From: Buchnera aphidicola (Takecallis taiwana)
Lineage (GTDB): Bacteria > Pseudomonadota > Gammaproteobacteria > Enterobacterales > Enterobacteriaceae
Direction: 5' to 3'
Assembly (NCBI RefSeq): GCF_039355125.1
Contig: NZ_CP134979.1
Coordinates: forward strand, 411,118 to 432,979
Length of the DNA: 21,862 bases
Positions 1 through 8,697 of the stretch are shown piece after piece. Both the position numbers and the translations under genes were made by a program. The stretch's first letter is position 1. The number at the start of each line of letters is the position of its first letter. A model generated the notes under the pieces. The model saw only the letters and a program-made list of their open reading frames with translations, had not been told where the DNA came from and searched no databases.

Positions 1-191
1 TTTTAATATCACAATACAATATAAAAAACAATTTAAAAATTTACTATAATTTATATTATCAAATAAAAATTTATGACACTACTATAGAAACAATATAATA
101 AAAAATAAAAATATTATTTATTTCTGATATTATGGTTCTTATATAGAATTCAAAAAAAATTGTAAAATACATCATATATATTATAATAACA

Positions 192-758
192 ATGATAAAT
201 GATAATAATTTAATATGGATTGATTTAGAAATGACCGGATTAAATCCGGATAAACACCGAATTATAGAAATTAGTACAGTAATCACAAATGCAAATATTA
301 ATATAATCGCAGTGGGTCCATGTATCCCAATACATCAACATCCAAAACACTTATCATTAATGAATACATGGAACCGTAAAACTCATACAAAAACTAACTT
401 AATTAACAAAATTCAAACTAGTAGATATAACGAAAAAAAAGCTGAACAAGAAATACTCAATTTTATTAAACAATGGGTACCAAATAAGAAATCACCCATG
501 TGCGGTAATACAATTAGTCAAGATCGACGTTTTTTACTTAAATATATGCCAAAGTTAGAATCATACTTTCATTATCGTCATATTGATATTAGCACAATAA
601 AAGAATTATTAAAACGATGGTATCCGAATTTAATACATACACAAAAAAAAACAAATCAACATATAGCATTATTTGATATTTATAATTCCATTGATGAACT
701 AATATTTTATAAAAAATTTTTTATAAAAAATTCTATACAACTAAAAAAAATAACTTAA
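192..758 (+). CDS. orn: Oligoribonuclease (3'-5' exoribonuclease)
   Basis: This is the DEDDh-family exonuclease that degrades 2-5 nt RNA fragments to mononucleotides, the last step of mRNA turnover. At 188 residues it is slightly longer than the E. coli protein (about 181) and alignable from end to end. The Exo I motif IWIDLEMTGL supplies D11 and E13, SQDRRFL supplies D111, and the Exo III segment HIALFDI supplies H157 and D162, so all five expected catalytic residues are present. The residue just before D162 is Phe, where E. coli has a second Asp. The ATG at 192 gives the expected N-terminus (NLIWIDLEMTGL), but I see no good Shine-Dalgarno sequence. tRNA-Gly follows on the same strand, as in enterobacteria (orn-glyVXY). 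I infer an active enzyme. Confidence 0.96.
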   Translation: MINDNNLIWIDLEMTGLNPDKHRIIEISTVITNANINIIAVGPCIPIHQHPKHLSLMNTWNRKTHTKTNLINKIQTSRYNEKKAEQEILNFIKQWVPNKKSPMCGNTISQDRRFLLKYMPKLESYFHYRHIDISTIKELLKRWYPNLIHTQKKTNQHIALFDIYNSIDELIFYKKFFIKNSIQLKKIT

Positions 759-768
759 ATACTTGCAG

Positions 769-797
769 TTTATTTAAATTATGTTATATACTATAAT
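769..797 (+). promoter_or_regulatory. Probable promoter of tRNA-Gly
   Basis: A perfect TATAAT at 792-797 lies 18 nt before the tRNA 5' end. A weak -35 candidate (TTTATT, 769-774) sits 17 nt upstream of it. A better-looking TTGCAG at 763-768 would give a spacer of 23 nt, which is too long. In such AT-rich DNA the -10 match alone is weak evidence; position is the main support. Confidence 0.4.
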
Positions 798-815
798 GGT
801 AAATACAAGAAACAT

Positions 816-888
816 GCGGGAATAGCTCAGTTGGTAGAGCGCAACCTTGCCAAGGTTGAGGTCGCGAGTTCGAACCTCGTTTCCCGCT
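816..888 (+). tRNA. tRNA-Gly(GCC)
   Basis: This is a full cloverleaf. The acceptor stem pairs GCGGGAA (816-822) with TTCCCGC (881-887) and is followed by discriminator U. The D arm is GCTC...GAGC, the anticodon stem is CAACC/GGTTG with anticodon GCC at 849-851, and the T arm is GCGAG-TTCGAAC-CTCGT. CCA is not encoded. Its place after orn matches the enterobacterial glyVXY position, where there are three copies; here there is one. Confidence 0.97.
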
Positions 889-958
889 GAATAACAAAAT
901 TACATACTACAATACTATATCAATAGAAAAGCATTTATATTATATAATAACCTTACTG

Positions 959-1159
959 TTATAAAAATTTCTTATTAAATCGCTCAATTCTGCCTCCATG
1001 AGAAACATTTCGTTGTTTACCGGTATAAAAAGGATGACATTTTGAACATATATCAATATTTAAAGTTTTTACACTTAAAGTAGAAAATATATTAATACTG
1101 TTTCCACAAGAACAGGTCACAACAGTTTCTTGATACTTAGGATGAATATTGGGTTTCAT
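959..1159 (-). CDS. rpmE: 50S ribosomal protein L31 (bL31)
   Basis: This is ribosomal protein bL31 of the large subunit, which helps bridge the subunits. It has 66 residues against 70 in E. coli; the difference is at the C-terminus, where the protein stops after RFNKKFL. The zinc-binding form is retained, with C16, C18, C38 and C41 (CSCG and CSKC). The KPNIHPKY start and TGKQR...GGRIERFNK are family signatures. The ATG at 1159 is preceded by GGAG (minus strand, 1168-1165) at 5-nt spacing, one of the clearest ribosome-binding sites in the window. A hairpin lies just upstream in the leader (separate entry). The gene is divergent from hslV; E. coli has priA, cytR and ftsN between them, all gone here. 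Confidence 0.97.
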   Translation of the reverse strand: MKPNIHPKYQETVVTCSCGNSINIFSTLSVKTLNIDICSKCHPFYTGKQRNVSHGGRIERFNKKFL

Positions 1160-1177
1160 TTTATCTCCGGCTATATA

Positions 1178-1194
1178 ACTACTAAAATAGTAGT
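1178..1194 (-). promoter_or_regulatory. Leader hairpin directly upstream of the rpmE ribosome-binding site
   Basis: A perfect 7-bp inverted repeat, ACTACTA-aaa-TAGTAGT, lies 10 nt upstream of the GGAG of rpmE. In the rpmE mRNA it would form a stem-loop next to the ribosome-binding site. Stem and spacing are directly visible; a role in autogenous control by L31 is inference. Confidence 0.4.
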
Positions 1195-1343
1195 AATATT
1201 TGAAAATTGAAATTATAATTATAAGAATGACAAGCGGTTATAATTTATAATATATAATATCTACTAATTATAAATTAGATAATATTTATAATTAACAAAA
1301 ACACGTAATAAATTTTTGATATTCTATACAAAGAGATCGATTT

Positions 1344-1874
1344 ATGACCACAATATTAAGTATTAGATTAAATAATAAAGTAGTAATCGGTGGAGATGGT
1401 CAAGCTACTTTAGGCAACACTATTATGAAAGGTAATGTAAACAAGGTAAGATCTCTGTATAATAATAAAGTTATTTCAGGATTTGCAGGAGGTACAGCGG
1501 ATTCATTTACTTTATTTGAACTGTTTGAAAAAAAATTAGAAATGTATCAAGGACAACTAAAAAAATCAGCAATAGAACTTGCTAAAGATTGGCGTAGCGA
1601 CCGCGTCTTACGTAAACTAGAAGCAATATTAGCTGTTGCCGATAAAAATACATCATTAATTATTACAGGGAATGGTGATGTCATACAACCAGAACATGAT
1701 ATCATTGCTATTGGTTCTGGAGGATCATATGCCAAAGCAGCTGCTTATGCATTATTAAAACACTCTACATTAGAAGCGCGCAAGATTGTCAAAACAGCAT
1801 TAACTATTGCGGCAGATATTTGTATATACACAAATCATATCTTTACCATTAAAGAACTACATTCAGAAAAATAA
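1344..1874 (+). CDS. hslV: ATP-dependent protease, peptidase subunit HslV (ClpQ)
   Basis: This is the proteolytic chamber of the HslVU (ClpQY) protease, a double hexamer with an N-terminal threonine nucleophile. At 176 residues it matches the usual length exactly. The protein starts Met-Thr-Thr, so removal of Met exposes the catalytic Thr. [34 protein letters not shown] and GNGDVIQPE are family hallmarks. The ATG at 1344 has a weak purine-rich AAGAGA upstream. hslU follows 13 nt after the stop, so the pair form an operon. No convincing sigma-32 promoter is visible in the 184-nt gap to rpmE; ATGACA at 1227-1232 followed by several TATAAT-like repeats is a weak sigma-70 candidate. Confidence 0.97.
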   Translation: MTTILSIRLNNKVVIGGDGQATLGNTIMKGNVNKVRSLYNNKVISGFAGGTADSFTLFELFEKKLEMYQGQLKKSAIELAKDWRSDRVLRKLEAILAVADKNTSLIITGNGDVIQPEHDIIAIGSGGSYAKAAAYALLKHSTLEARKIVKTALTIAADICIYTNHIFTIKELHSEK

Positions 1875-1880
1875 AAGGAT
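1875..1880 (+). promoter_or_regulatory. Ribosome-binding site that fixes the hslU start
   Basis: AAGGAT directly follows the hslV stop codon, 7 nt before the ATG at 1888. This supports 1888 as the hslU start over an in-frame upstream ATG at 1807 that overlaps hslV. Confidence 0.7.
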
Positions 1881-1887
1881 TATTTTT

Positions 1888-3216
1888 ATGCCAACTATGA
1901 CTCCTCGAGAAATTGTAAAAGAACTTGATAAATTTATTGTTGGGCAAAAAAAAGCAAAAAGAGCAGTAGCAGTTGCACTACGAAATCGTTGGCGAAGAAT
2001 GCAACTAAAACGGGATTTACAACATGAAATTACTCCAAAAAATATTCTTATGATCGGACCAACAGGTGTAGGAAAAACTGAAATTGCACGCAGATTGGCA
2101 AAATTAGCGCACGCGCCATTTATTAAAGTTGAAGCAACAAAATTTACCGAAGTAGGATATGTAGGAAAAGAAGTAGATTCAATTATTCGTGATTTAATTG
2201 AAACAGCAATGAAAATTATAAAAATTAAAAAATCTAAAAAACATAAACAACAAGCAAAAAAAATTGCTGAACAAAAAATATTACAAATTCTTGTACCAAC
2301 AGTGAAAAATAATAATAATGATAATACTAACAAAAAACCAACAACAACTATACAAACATTTCATAAAAAGCTACAATCAGGTGAACTAGATGATAAAGAA
2401 ATTGAAATTAATATCACAAATCACCCTATGGGTGTAGAAATTATGGCACCACCAGGTATGGAAGACTTAACAAATCAGTTGCAATTACTATTTCAAAATC
2501 TCAATCATCAAAAAAAAACAAAAAAAAAAGTAAAAATTAAGGATGCAATGCGAATACTATGTGCAGAAGAAGCGGCAAAATTATTAAATATAGAAGAAAT
2601 AAAACAAGAAGCTATTACATTAGTCGAACAAAACGGAATAGTATTTATTGATGAATTAGATAAAATTTGCAAAAATAGAGGTACAACAGGTTTAGATGTA
2701 TCACGAGAAGGTGTACAAAGGGATTTATTACCAATAATTGAAGGATGCTCAGTATCAACAAAATATGGAACCGTAAAAACAGATCATATTTTATTCATCA
2801 CATCCGGTGCATTTCAAATATCCAGCCCTTCAGATTTGATACCAGAATTACAAGGCAGATTACCCATTAGAGTAAATTTACATCCATTAAACATACAAGA
2901 TTTCGAGAAAATATTAACAGAACCAAAAACAGCACTCATTACACAATATACTGCATTAATGAAAACAGAAGGTGTTAATATTCAATTTACAAAAGATGGA
3001 ATATATAAGATTGCAGAAGCGTCATGGAAAGTAAATACCATTATGGAAAATATTGGCGCAAGACGATTATATACTGTCCTTGAAAGATTAATGGAAGATA
3101 TATCATTTATGGCAAATGAAATTAAAGATCAAATTATTATAATAAACGCCGAATATGTTAGTAAACATTTAGATCAATTAATCTTTAACGAAGATTTAGG
3201 TCGATTTATATTATAA
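1888..3216 (+). CDS. hslU: ATP-dependent protease, AAA+ unfoldase subunit HslU (ClpY)
   Basis: This is the AAA+ ATPase that unfolds substrates and feeds them to HslV. It has 442 residues (E. coli 443). Visible features are Walker A GPTGVGKT (57-64), the pore loop GYVG (90-93), an intermediate I-domain at roughly 110-240 that is Asn/Lys-rich and the least conserved part, Walker B IVFIDE (D255, E256), the arginine-bearing [10 protein letters not shown], and a C-terminal tail ending EDLGRFIL, the segment that docks into HslV. The open frame extends upstream to 1807 inside hslV, but homology (MxxMTPREIV) and the AAGGA site place the start at 1888. A run of nine A, one C and ten A in the I-domain (about 2510-2529) is a potential slippage site. 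Confidence 0.97.
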   Translation: MPTMTPREIVKELDKFIVGQKKAKRAVAVALRNRWRRMQLKRDLQHEITPKNILMIGPTGVGKTEIARRLAKLAHAPFIKVEATKFTEVGYVGKEVDSIIRDLIETAMKIIKIKKSKKHKQQAKKIAEQKILQILVPTVKNNNNDNTNKKPTTTIQTFHKKLQSGELDDKEIEINITNHPMGVEIMAPPGMEDLTNQLQLLFQNLNHQKKTKKKVKIKDAMRILCAEEAAKLLNIEEIKQEAITLVEQNGIVFIDELDKICKNRGTTGLDVSREGVQRDLLPIIEGCSVSTKYGTVKTDHILFITSGAFQISSPSDLIPELQGRLPIRVNLHPLNIQDFEKILTEPKTALITQYTALMKTEGVNIQFTKDGIYKIAEASWKVNTIMENIGARRLYTVLERLMEDISFMANEIKDQIIIINAEYVSKHLDQLIFNEDLGRFIL

Positions 3217-3255
3217 ATACAGAATCAATCACTGTGTTTACAAAAAGGCTTGAAT

Positions 3256-4005
3256 ATGACTTACTGGGTAAATGCTAAAGTAGTAAAAATTACAAGATGG
3301 ACAAAACGATTATTTAAAATTATTTTACATGCACCAATAACACCATTTTTAGCTGGACAATTTGCAAAAATTGCAATAAAAATATCAGAAAAAAAATATA
3401 TTAAAAGAGTATATTCGTATGTTAATGCTCCACATGATAAAAATCTAGAATTTGTTATAACATTAATTCCAAATGGTATTATGTCTAATAAATTATACCA
3501 CCTGACTATAGGGGAAGAAATATTAATTTCTAAAGAAGCGTCAGGTTTTTTTACCATGCAAGAAATTCCAACATGCCAAATACTCTGGATGATGGCTACT
3601 GGTACAGCTATAGGCCCATTCTGTTCAATTTTACAAGACGGGACCGGGCTAGAGAAATTTAAAAAAATTATTCTAATATACGCTGTTAAATATGCAACAG
3701 AATTAGTATATTTACCACTAATAAATAAAATAAAAAAACGCTATCAGAATAAACTCATTATACAAACAATCACTAGTCAAGAGAAAAATATAAATTCATT
3801 AACTGGTAGAATTCCCAAATTATTATGTAATAATATACTAGAACAAAATATTGGTTACAATATCTGTCCAAAAACATCGCATGTCATGTTATGTGGTAAT
3901 CCTGACATGGTCAAAGAAACCCAATCCATACTTATTCAAAAATTTAATTTAAAAAAACATTTACGTAGAATGCCAGGACATATTAGTAGTGAAAATTATT
4001 GGTAA
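3256..4005 (+). CDS. fpr: Ferredoxin/flavodoxin-NADP+ reductase
   Basis: This FAD enzyme moves electrons between NADPH and ferredoxin or flavodoxin; here it could serve the ferredoxin encoded at 19926. It has 249 residues (E. coli 248). The FAD-binding RVYSYVNAP is at 51-59, the NADP-binding GTAIGPF at 116-122, LCGNPDMV near 212, and the C-terminus PGHISSENYW keeps the terminal aromatic residue that stacks on the flavin. The ATG at 3256 is chosen because AAAGG (3244-3248) sits 7 nt upstream and the N-terminus then matches the family; an in-frame TTG at 3250 is less likely. It lies 39 nt after hslU on the same strand, as expected from the E. coli hslVU-to-fpr neighbourhood after deletion of menA, rraA, zapB and glpFKX. 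Confidence 0.96.
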   Translation: MTYWVNAKVVKITRWTKRLFKIILHAPITPFLAGQFAKIAIKISEKKYIKRVYSYVNAPHDKNLEFVITLIPNGIMSNKLYHLTIGEEILISKEASGFFTMQEIPTCQILWMMATGTAIGPFCSILQDGTGLEKFKKIILIYAVKYATELVYLPLINKIKKRYQNKLIIQTITSQEKNINSLTGRIPKLLCNNILEQNIGYNICPKTSHVMLCGNPDMVKETQSILIQKFNLKKHLRRMPGHISSENYW

Positions 4006-4052
4006 TAATACAGATCACTTAACACTAATATTCTATTTTTTAAATCTTTAAA

Positions 4053-5015
4053 CTAACAATCTGATACAGAAAATGTTAATACCTCTTGAATTTTATTAAT
4101 ATGACATATAAGCATAATAATGCGGTCAATACCTAAAGCAACACCAGAACAATAAGGCATATATTTATTATTCAATGCATTTATAAAACGCATATCAATT
4201 GCTATTTTTGGTATTTTTAATTTAACTCTATAGTTATTATCCAGATCAAACCGTTTTTTTTGTTCCCTAGAATCAATCAGTTCACAAAATCCATTACCTA
4301 ATTCTATACCCTTAAAAAATAATTCAAACCGATCAGAAACATTACAATCGATTTTGTTTATTCGAGCAAGCATAGCTTGGCTGGCAGGATAATGATATAT
4401 AAAAATTGGATGTTGTAAACCAAGATTTGGTTGAATCACTATTAAAAATATTAAATTTAATAAATCAATAATAGTATTTTTTTTTTGTATTAAATGTTGA
4501 TGATTAATTTTATTTAAAATATTATATAATTTTTGAATATCAACATCAAACGGATTAATAGATAATCTTTGTATAAAAATATCCTGATAAGAAACACGAT
4601 CACAAGCTGGAAATTGAAAAATTGACTTAAGTAAAACTTCAATCTGTTCCATCATATCAAACATATTATAGAAGGGTTGATACCATTCTAATATAGAAAA
4701 CTCTATATTATGTAAAGCACCAGACTCATCATCACGAAATACATGGCATATTTGATAAATAGGGCCAATATCCCGTGATAATAATCTTTTCATATGATAT
4801 TCTGGGCTTGTAATAAGCCATCTAGTAATGTTGTTATGATTAGTATAATTCATATTACATAATACTGGTAATGGCATTAAATGACAATCTGTCACTGTAT
4901 GTTGTGTCAGAATTGGTGTTTCTACTTCTAAAATATTTCTTTTAAAAAAAAATCTACGAATATTAAATATTATATTTGCTCGTTTTGATAAAATAACATT
5001 AGATTTTTTAAACAT
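4053..5015 (-). CDS. epmA: Elongation factor P (R)-beta-lysine ligase EpmA
   Basis: EpmA (formerly GenX/PoxA/YjeA) is a paralogue of the class II lysyl-tRNA synthetase catalytic domain that attaches (R)-beta-lysine to EF-P, relieving ribosome stalling at proline runs. It has 320 residues (E. coli 325) and lacks a tRNA anticodon-binding domain, as the family does. Motifs seen: RRFFFKRNILEVETP (motif 1), TSPEYHMKRLL, QICHVFRDDESGALHNIEFSILEWY (motif 2, changed from the usual FRNEE to FRDDE), ELFFKGIELGNGFCEL and GVALGIDRIIML (motif 3). The ATG at 5015 is preferred, with GAGA just upstream; the frame also offers a TTG at 5027. Its partner EpmB and EF-P itself are not in this window. A ten-A run in the coding strand (plus 4477-4486) is a slippage candidate. 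Confidence 0.94.
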   Translation of the reverse strand: MFKKSNVILSKRANIIFNIRRFFFKRNILEVETPILTQHTVTDCHLMPLPVLCNMNYTNHNNITRWLITSPEYHMKRLLSRDIGPIYQICHVFRDDESGALHNIEFSILEWYQPFYNMFDMMEQIEVLLKSIFQFPACDRVSYQDIFIQRLSINPFDVDIQKLYNILNKINHQHLIQKKNTIIDLLNLIFLIVIQPNLGLQHPIFIYHYPASQAMLARINKIDCNVSDRFELFFKGIELGNGFCELIDSREQKKRFDLDNNYRVKLKIPKIAIDMRFINALNNKYMPYCSGVALGIDRIIMLICHINKIQEVLTFSVSDC

Positions 5016-5053
5016 TAAAATTCTCAAATCAAATATATGAAAAATTATATTAC

Positions 5054-5090
5054 AAAAAAATCATATTTAGCCCATATATTTATGGGCTAA
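5054..5090 (-). terminator. Intrinsic terminator between the 430-residue gene and epmA
   Basis: A 10-bp stem (TTAGCCCATA, 5067-5076, with TATGGGCTAA, 5081-5090) and a 4-nt loop contains four G/C pairs, unusual in this intergenic DNA. Outside it the pairing resumes with ATAT after a one-base bulge. Read on the minus strand, the stem is followed within a few nt by a T7 run (A7 at 5054-5060 on plus). It is the best rho-independent terminator in the window. It would end the 5145-6437 transcript or act as an attenuator in the epmA leader. Confidence 0.7.
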
Positions 5091-5144
5091 TATTAAATGT
5101 GATAATAACACCTATTAAATACATATAATATTCGTTCTATAACC

Positions 5145-6437
5145 TTAATTGATAAAATTACAATATTTAATTTTAGGTAATGCATCTTCCGATAAAATAA
5201 TGGAAGTACGAGCACCAAAAGTTGTATAATTTTTATTTGTTTGCTCATCTACAATTTTAATCAAACGACCTAAATACGTTGCTGTCAACTTAATTTGATT
5301 ATGTTTTAATGTATCTATTGAATACAATATAGCAGATTGTTCAGGAACAAATTTATCTATATCTACAGTATTATAAAAAATACTTAAACATGGTTGATTC
5401 AGTAAATCTTGTTGAAAACATGATAAAACTAAATTTCTTAAAAATGTATTCGGGATAGCTGCTTGTAAAATATTTAAAGTATGATAATGTAAACCAGAGG
5501 TAAAATGTGCATTATCGATAATAATGCTACTCTTTTTTGGTAATTTAATATCTGGTAATTTATTTTTTATTTGTTGTGCTTCATAAAATATTTTTTGACT
5601 TAAACAATCTGTACTACTAATTTTATTTGTTACATTTAAATCAATCCAATTAATATTTTTTGTTTTGTTTTCAAAAAATATAGGATTAGATTTTGCAATA
5701 CGTTTATGATAATAAGGTAATTTTACACTATTAGATTTAATCGTATAAAAAATACTACCTATGTTAGGCATAGTTAATAATTTTGATAAATGAAAATATT
5801 TTTTTATACTTACAAAAAAATCTAATTTATTATAAATGGATTTTTGTAATTCAGATTTTATTACATCTATATGTGTTGTTTTTGTGAAAGAATCTTTAAT
5901 CCTATTACGAAATAGAAAAATATTTTTTACTACCGTAACTGCTTTATGAATAGTATTAAAACTTACACTACTAATTGTAGATTTTACAATATCAATTGGG
6001 TTTGGAAAAATTTTTTTAAAAATACTGTGTATAGTTGGTATAACACGTGAATAATCTTTAAAAAAATTCACAAAATAAGACTTGAAACCCTGACTATACA
6101 CATCTTTAGGAAAACTTAACCTTGGTACAACAAAATAAATATTATTTCTAAGTTTTCTAATAGTAAGATCTACTATTTTATTATTTAGTATTCCCTTTAA
6201 AAAAATACAATACCGAAGTTTTGAAGTAACATGTAAGATGAATGTTTGTACAGTATGAAAACGAATAACATCATTTGGTTCTCGAAACATCATCACAGGT
6301 CTTTTTTGATCATATATCGTATTTAAAACATGTGTTTTATGATAGGTCATATTTTTTACTTTGAAATCAGTATGATGAACTACCTTATTTGCTTGTATTA
6401 ATATTTTTTTATCACGAATAGGGAAAATAGTTGTCAT
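5145..6437 (-). CDS. Conserved-size protein of unknown function, 430 residues
   Basis: I do not recognise a family. The frame is fully open for 430 codons in a very AT-rich genome, starts with ATG and ends just before a strong terminator, so I take it as a real gene. GGGAGA lies about 11 nt before the ATG, rather far for a ribosome-binding site. The protein is basic and rich in Lys, Asn, Ile, Ser and Phe, with no signal peptide and no clear membrane helix. The last third (about 290-430) looks better ordered and less biased (for example YHTLNILQAAIPNTFLRN, then ATYLGRLIKIVDEQTNK and YTTFGARTSIILSEDALPKI), while the middle is low-complexity. From memory, Buchnera genomes carry uncharacterised ORFs (yba3/yba4) beside rsmJ; this may be one of them, but I cannot verify it. 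Confidence 0.75.
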   Translation of the reverse strand: MTTIFPIRDKKILIQANKVVHHTDFKVKNMTYHKTHVLNTIYDQKRPVMMFREPNDVIRFHTVQTFILHVTSKLRYCIFLKGILNNKIVDLTIRKLRNNIYFVVPRLSFPKDVYSQGFKSYFVNFFKDYSRVIPTIHSIFKKIFPNPIDIVKSTISSVSFNTIHKAVTVVKNIFLFRNRIKDSFTKTTHIDVIKSELQKSIYNKLDFFVSIKKYFHLSKLLTMPNIGSIFYTIKSNSVKLPYYHKRIAKSNPIFFENKTKNINWIDLNVTNKISSTDCLSQKIFYEAQQIKNKLPDIKLPKKSSIIIDNAHFTSGLHYHTLNILQAAIPNTFLRNLVLSCFQQDLLNQPCLSIFYNTVDIDKFVPEQSAILYSIDTLKHNQIKLTATYLGRLIKIVDEQTNKNYTTFGARTSIILSEDALPKIKYCNFIN

Positions 6438-6618
6438 ATTATTGGGATTCTCCCTTTATCCGAATAGATCGAAATTGTTAGTTGATGGAATGACAAGATT
6501 ACTAATTAATATTATATATATTATTTACAAAATATTGCAACAAAAAATTATATTACAAATATATACATTATATTTCAATATATTTAATTTACATAAACTT
6601 TATTTATATTTAATATAT

Positions 6619-7377
6619 ATGATATATAAAATCAAACTTATAAACTATACCAATAAAAAAAAATTATTACATTTTCAAACTAAATGGAAAATTCAACATG
6701 ATGATAATGCTAAATTTTCTTTAATTTTTAATAAAAATCGTATTGAATTAAACAACCACGTAATTAATACTAAAAAGAATATATGGATAGATTTTAATTA
6801 TAAAAAAATGGTATTGCATCAAAGCGATCAAAAAATAAAAATGATACAAGCTATTGGAATAAAAAAAAACTTTTTTCCAAATATTGTAGATGCCACTACT
6901 GGATTGGGTAAAGATGCGTTTATATTCTTTTCATATGGATGTCATGTTACTATGATCGAACGTAATCCAATTATATCAATCTTGTTAGATGATGGATTAA
7001 AACGAAGTTATCAAGATAATAAAATACAACATTTAATAAAACAACGCATGCAATTAATATATAATACCAGCTTAAATATTCACCAACTGAATATTAAAAA
7101 ACCCGATGTAATTTATTTAGATCCAATGTTCCCAAAATTAAAAAAAAAAGCACTATCAAAAAAAACAATACGAACAATTCAAGATATAGTTGGTAATGAT
7201 ACAGATTCTCACTTATTACTACCAATATGTCTATTATTTGCTAAAAACCGCGTTGTTGTTAAACGACCAAAAAAATCAAATCACGTTGCAAATATAAAAC
7301 CAAACTACATTATCGAAACAAAGAAACATCGTTTTGATATTTATTTAACAAAAAAAAATACTAAAATATATTATTAA
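6619..7377 (+). CDS. rsmJ: 16S rRNA (guanine1516-N2)-methyltransferase
   Basis: RsmJ (YhiQ) methylates G1516 of 16S rRNA using S-adenosylmethionine. With the start at 6619 the protein has 252 residues (E. coli 250). The SAM-binding motif I is VDATTGLGKDAF (90-101), followed by the acidic motif II residue in MIERNP (E114) and the catalytic-type motif DPMF (168-171). GLKRSY, KRVVVKRP-like VVVKRPKKSNH and HRFDIY match the family C-terminal part. The frame is open back to 6442 (TTG), but the first 59 codons are low-complexity. The ATG at 6619 puts 23 residues up to the conserved Trp (W23), exactly as in E. coli. No clear Shine-Dalgarno sequence is present. The gene is convergent with ynfM and divergent from the 430-residue gene across a 181-nt gap in which I see no clear promoter. 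Confidence 0.92.
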   Translation: MIYKIKLINYTNKKKLLHFQTKWKIQHDDNAKFSLIFNKNRIELNNHVINTKKNIWIDFNYKKMVLHQSDQKIKMIQAIGIKKNFFPNIVDATTGLGKDAFIFFSYGCHVTMIERNPIISILLDDGLKRSYQDNKIQHLIKQRMQLIYNTSLNIHQLNIKKPDVIYLDPMFPKLKKKALSKKTIRTIQDIVGNDTDSHLLLPICLLFAKNRVVVKRPKKSNHVANIKPNYIIETKKHRFDIYLTKKNTKIYY

Positions 7378-7446
7378 AAATATATTTACAATAAAAATTT
7401 ATATATTTTATGATATAAAATGATATAATTATTATATTATATTACA

Positions 7447-8691
7447 TCATTCTTGATCAGTATTGATACGATGTACATATTTTGCTCCAATAAGTAGTAT
7501 TGTAATAATAAATATAGAAATACCAACCCAATTACCAAATGACCAAAAAATACCACCAAATGTACCAAGTATACTCGATCCTAAATAATAACAACACAAA
7601 TATAATGAAGATGCTTGACCTTTTGCTATTTTAGAACGATAACCTATCCAACTGCTTGCAACTGAGTGAGCAGAAAAAAAACCACTCGAAAACATCATTA
7701 ATCCTAAAATTATAAATATTAAAATATTCCATTGCGTCATTACAATACCTAAAATCATAATTAACAATGAATAAATTAATACATTTTTTCTACCATACTG
7801 GATAATAAATTCACTCGCTTTCGGTGAACTATATGCTCCAGTTAAATACACCACAGATAACAAACCTATAACAATTTGATTTAAAAAAAACGGTTTTATC
7901 ATTAATCGATAACCAACATAATTAAATAAAGTTACAAAACTACCCATTAAAATAAAACCAATTAAAAATAAAGTCGATAACACATTATCATTACATTGTA
8001 TCAGGAAACTACGCATAATTTTATTAGGTTTTAAAGAGATACTAATAAAGTTTTTAGAAGCAGGTAACAAAATTACAAACAGTACAGATCCAATTAAAGA
8101 AACAATACCAATAATAAATAGTGATTTTTCCCAAGAACAATAATTAACTAAGACACTACTTAAAAATCTACCAGAAAAACCACCAATAGTATTACCACTA
8201 ATATACAACCCTATTGCAAAAGGTAATATTTTAGGATGCATTTCTTCACTTAAGTATGTCATTGCAACAGCAGCTACACCACTTAACGTTAAACCGGTTA
8301 ACATCCTTAAAATAATAATTTCAATCCAGGTATGCATTGCAGAACATAATATAGTTAATGATGTCGCTAACAATAAAGAAGTGCTCATGACGATTTTACG
8401 ACCGAATGTATCTGATAAAGAACCTGTAAATAACATACCAATAGCCATGGATGCTGTAGCAGCAGATAAAGATAAACTACTCTGTGCAGGTGTTAAATGA
8501 AACTCACTTGAAAAAGTAGGTAAAATAGGTTGTACACAATATAAAATTGAAAAAGTAGCTAATCCAGCCGAAAATAAAGCAATAATAACTTTTTTAAATT
8601 TTATAGTTTCACGACCAATATATTTTTTTTTTTCACACTGAAAATTAGTAATAACATGTTTTTGATTACACTGTTTCTTTAAACCGGACAA
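7447..8691 (-). CDS. ynfM: MFS transporter, YnfM family (DHA1-type)
   Basis: This is a major facilitator superfamily secondary transporter, 414 residues, with about 12 hydrophobic helices after a polar N-terminal tail of some 30 residues. The MFS signature between helices 2 and 3 is GSLSDTFGRKIVM, and AAVAMTYLSEEMHP, GSFVTLFNYVGYRL and AHSVASSWIG are typical of the YnfM subgroup. The substrate is unknown; an export role for amino acids or drugs can only be guessed. No Met occurs before the second helix, so the start must be non-ATG. A TTG at 8691 has an excellent AAGGAG 6 nt upstream, which settles the choice. A run of 11 A lies early in the coding strand (plus 8623-8633). It lies 102 nt downstream of dapF on the same strand. 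It is the only transporter in the window. Confidence 0.93.
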   Translation of the reverse strand: MSGLKKQCNQKHVITNFQCEKKKYIGRETIKFKKVIIALFSAGLATFSILYCVQPILPTFSSEFHLTPAQSSLSLSAATASMAIGMLFTGSLSDTFGRKIVMSTSLLLATSLTILCSAMHTWIEIIILRMLTGLTLSGVAAVAMTYLSEEMHPKILPFAIGLYISGNTIGGFSGRFLSSVLVNYCSWEKSLFIIGIVSLIGSVLFVILLPASKNFISISLKPNKIMRSFLIQCNDNVLSTLFLIGFILMGSFVTLFNYVGYRLMIKPFFLNQIVIGLLSVVYLTGAYSSPKASEFIIQYGRKNVLIYSLLIMILGIVMTQWNILIFIILGLMMFSSGFFSAHSVASSWIGYRSKIAKGQASSLYLCCYYLGSSILGTFGGIFWSFGNWVGISIFIITILLIGAKYVHRINTDQE

Positions 8692-8697
8692 GCCTTT

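Noticed and set aside
71..286. 71-codon minus-strand ORF at the left edge
   Set aside because: It overlaps the start of orn and is low-complexity Ile/Tyr/Phe sequence from A/T-rich DNA with no ribosome-binding site.
1200..1343. Sigma-32 heat-shock promoter for hslVU
   Set aside because: TTGAAA occurs at 1200-1205, but nothing resembling the C-rich -10 element follows at the right spacing.
1863..2333. 156-codon ORF antisense to hslU
   Set aside because: It lies wholly opposite conserved HslU codons and its hydrophobic composition is the usual mirror of Lys/Glu-rich coding sequence.
6442..6618. In-frame N-terminal extension of rsmJ, or a small membrane protein
   Set aside because: The 59 codons are Ile/Tyr/Leu/Lys from A/T-only DNA, begin at TTG without a ribosome-binding site, and have no counterpart in RsmJ; the ATG at 6619 fits the family length.
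7405..7421. ATTTTAT-gat-ATAAAAT inverted repeat between rsmJ and ynfM as a bidirectional terminator
   Set aside because: The stem is A/T only with no distinct T run; such repeats are expected by chance in this composition.
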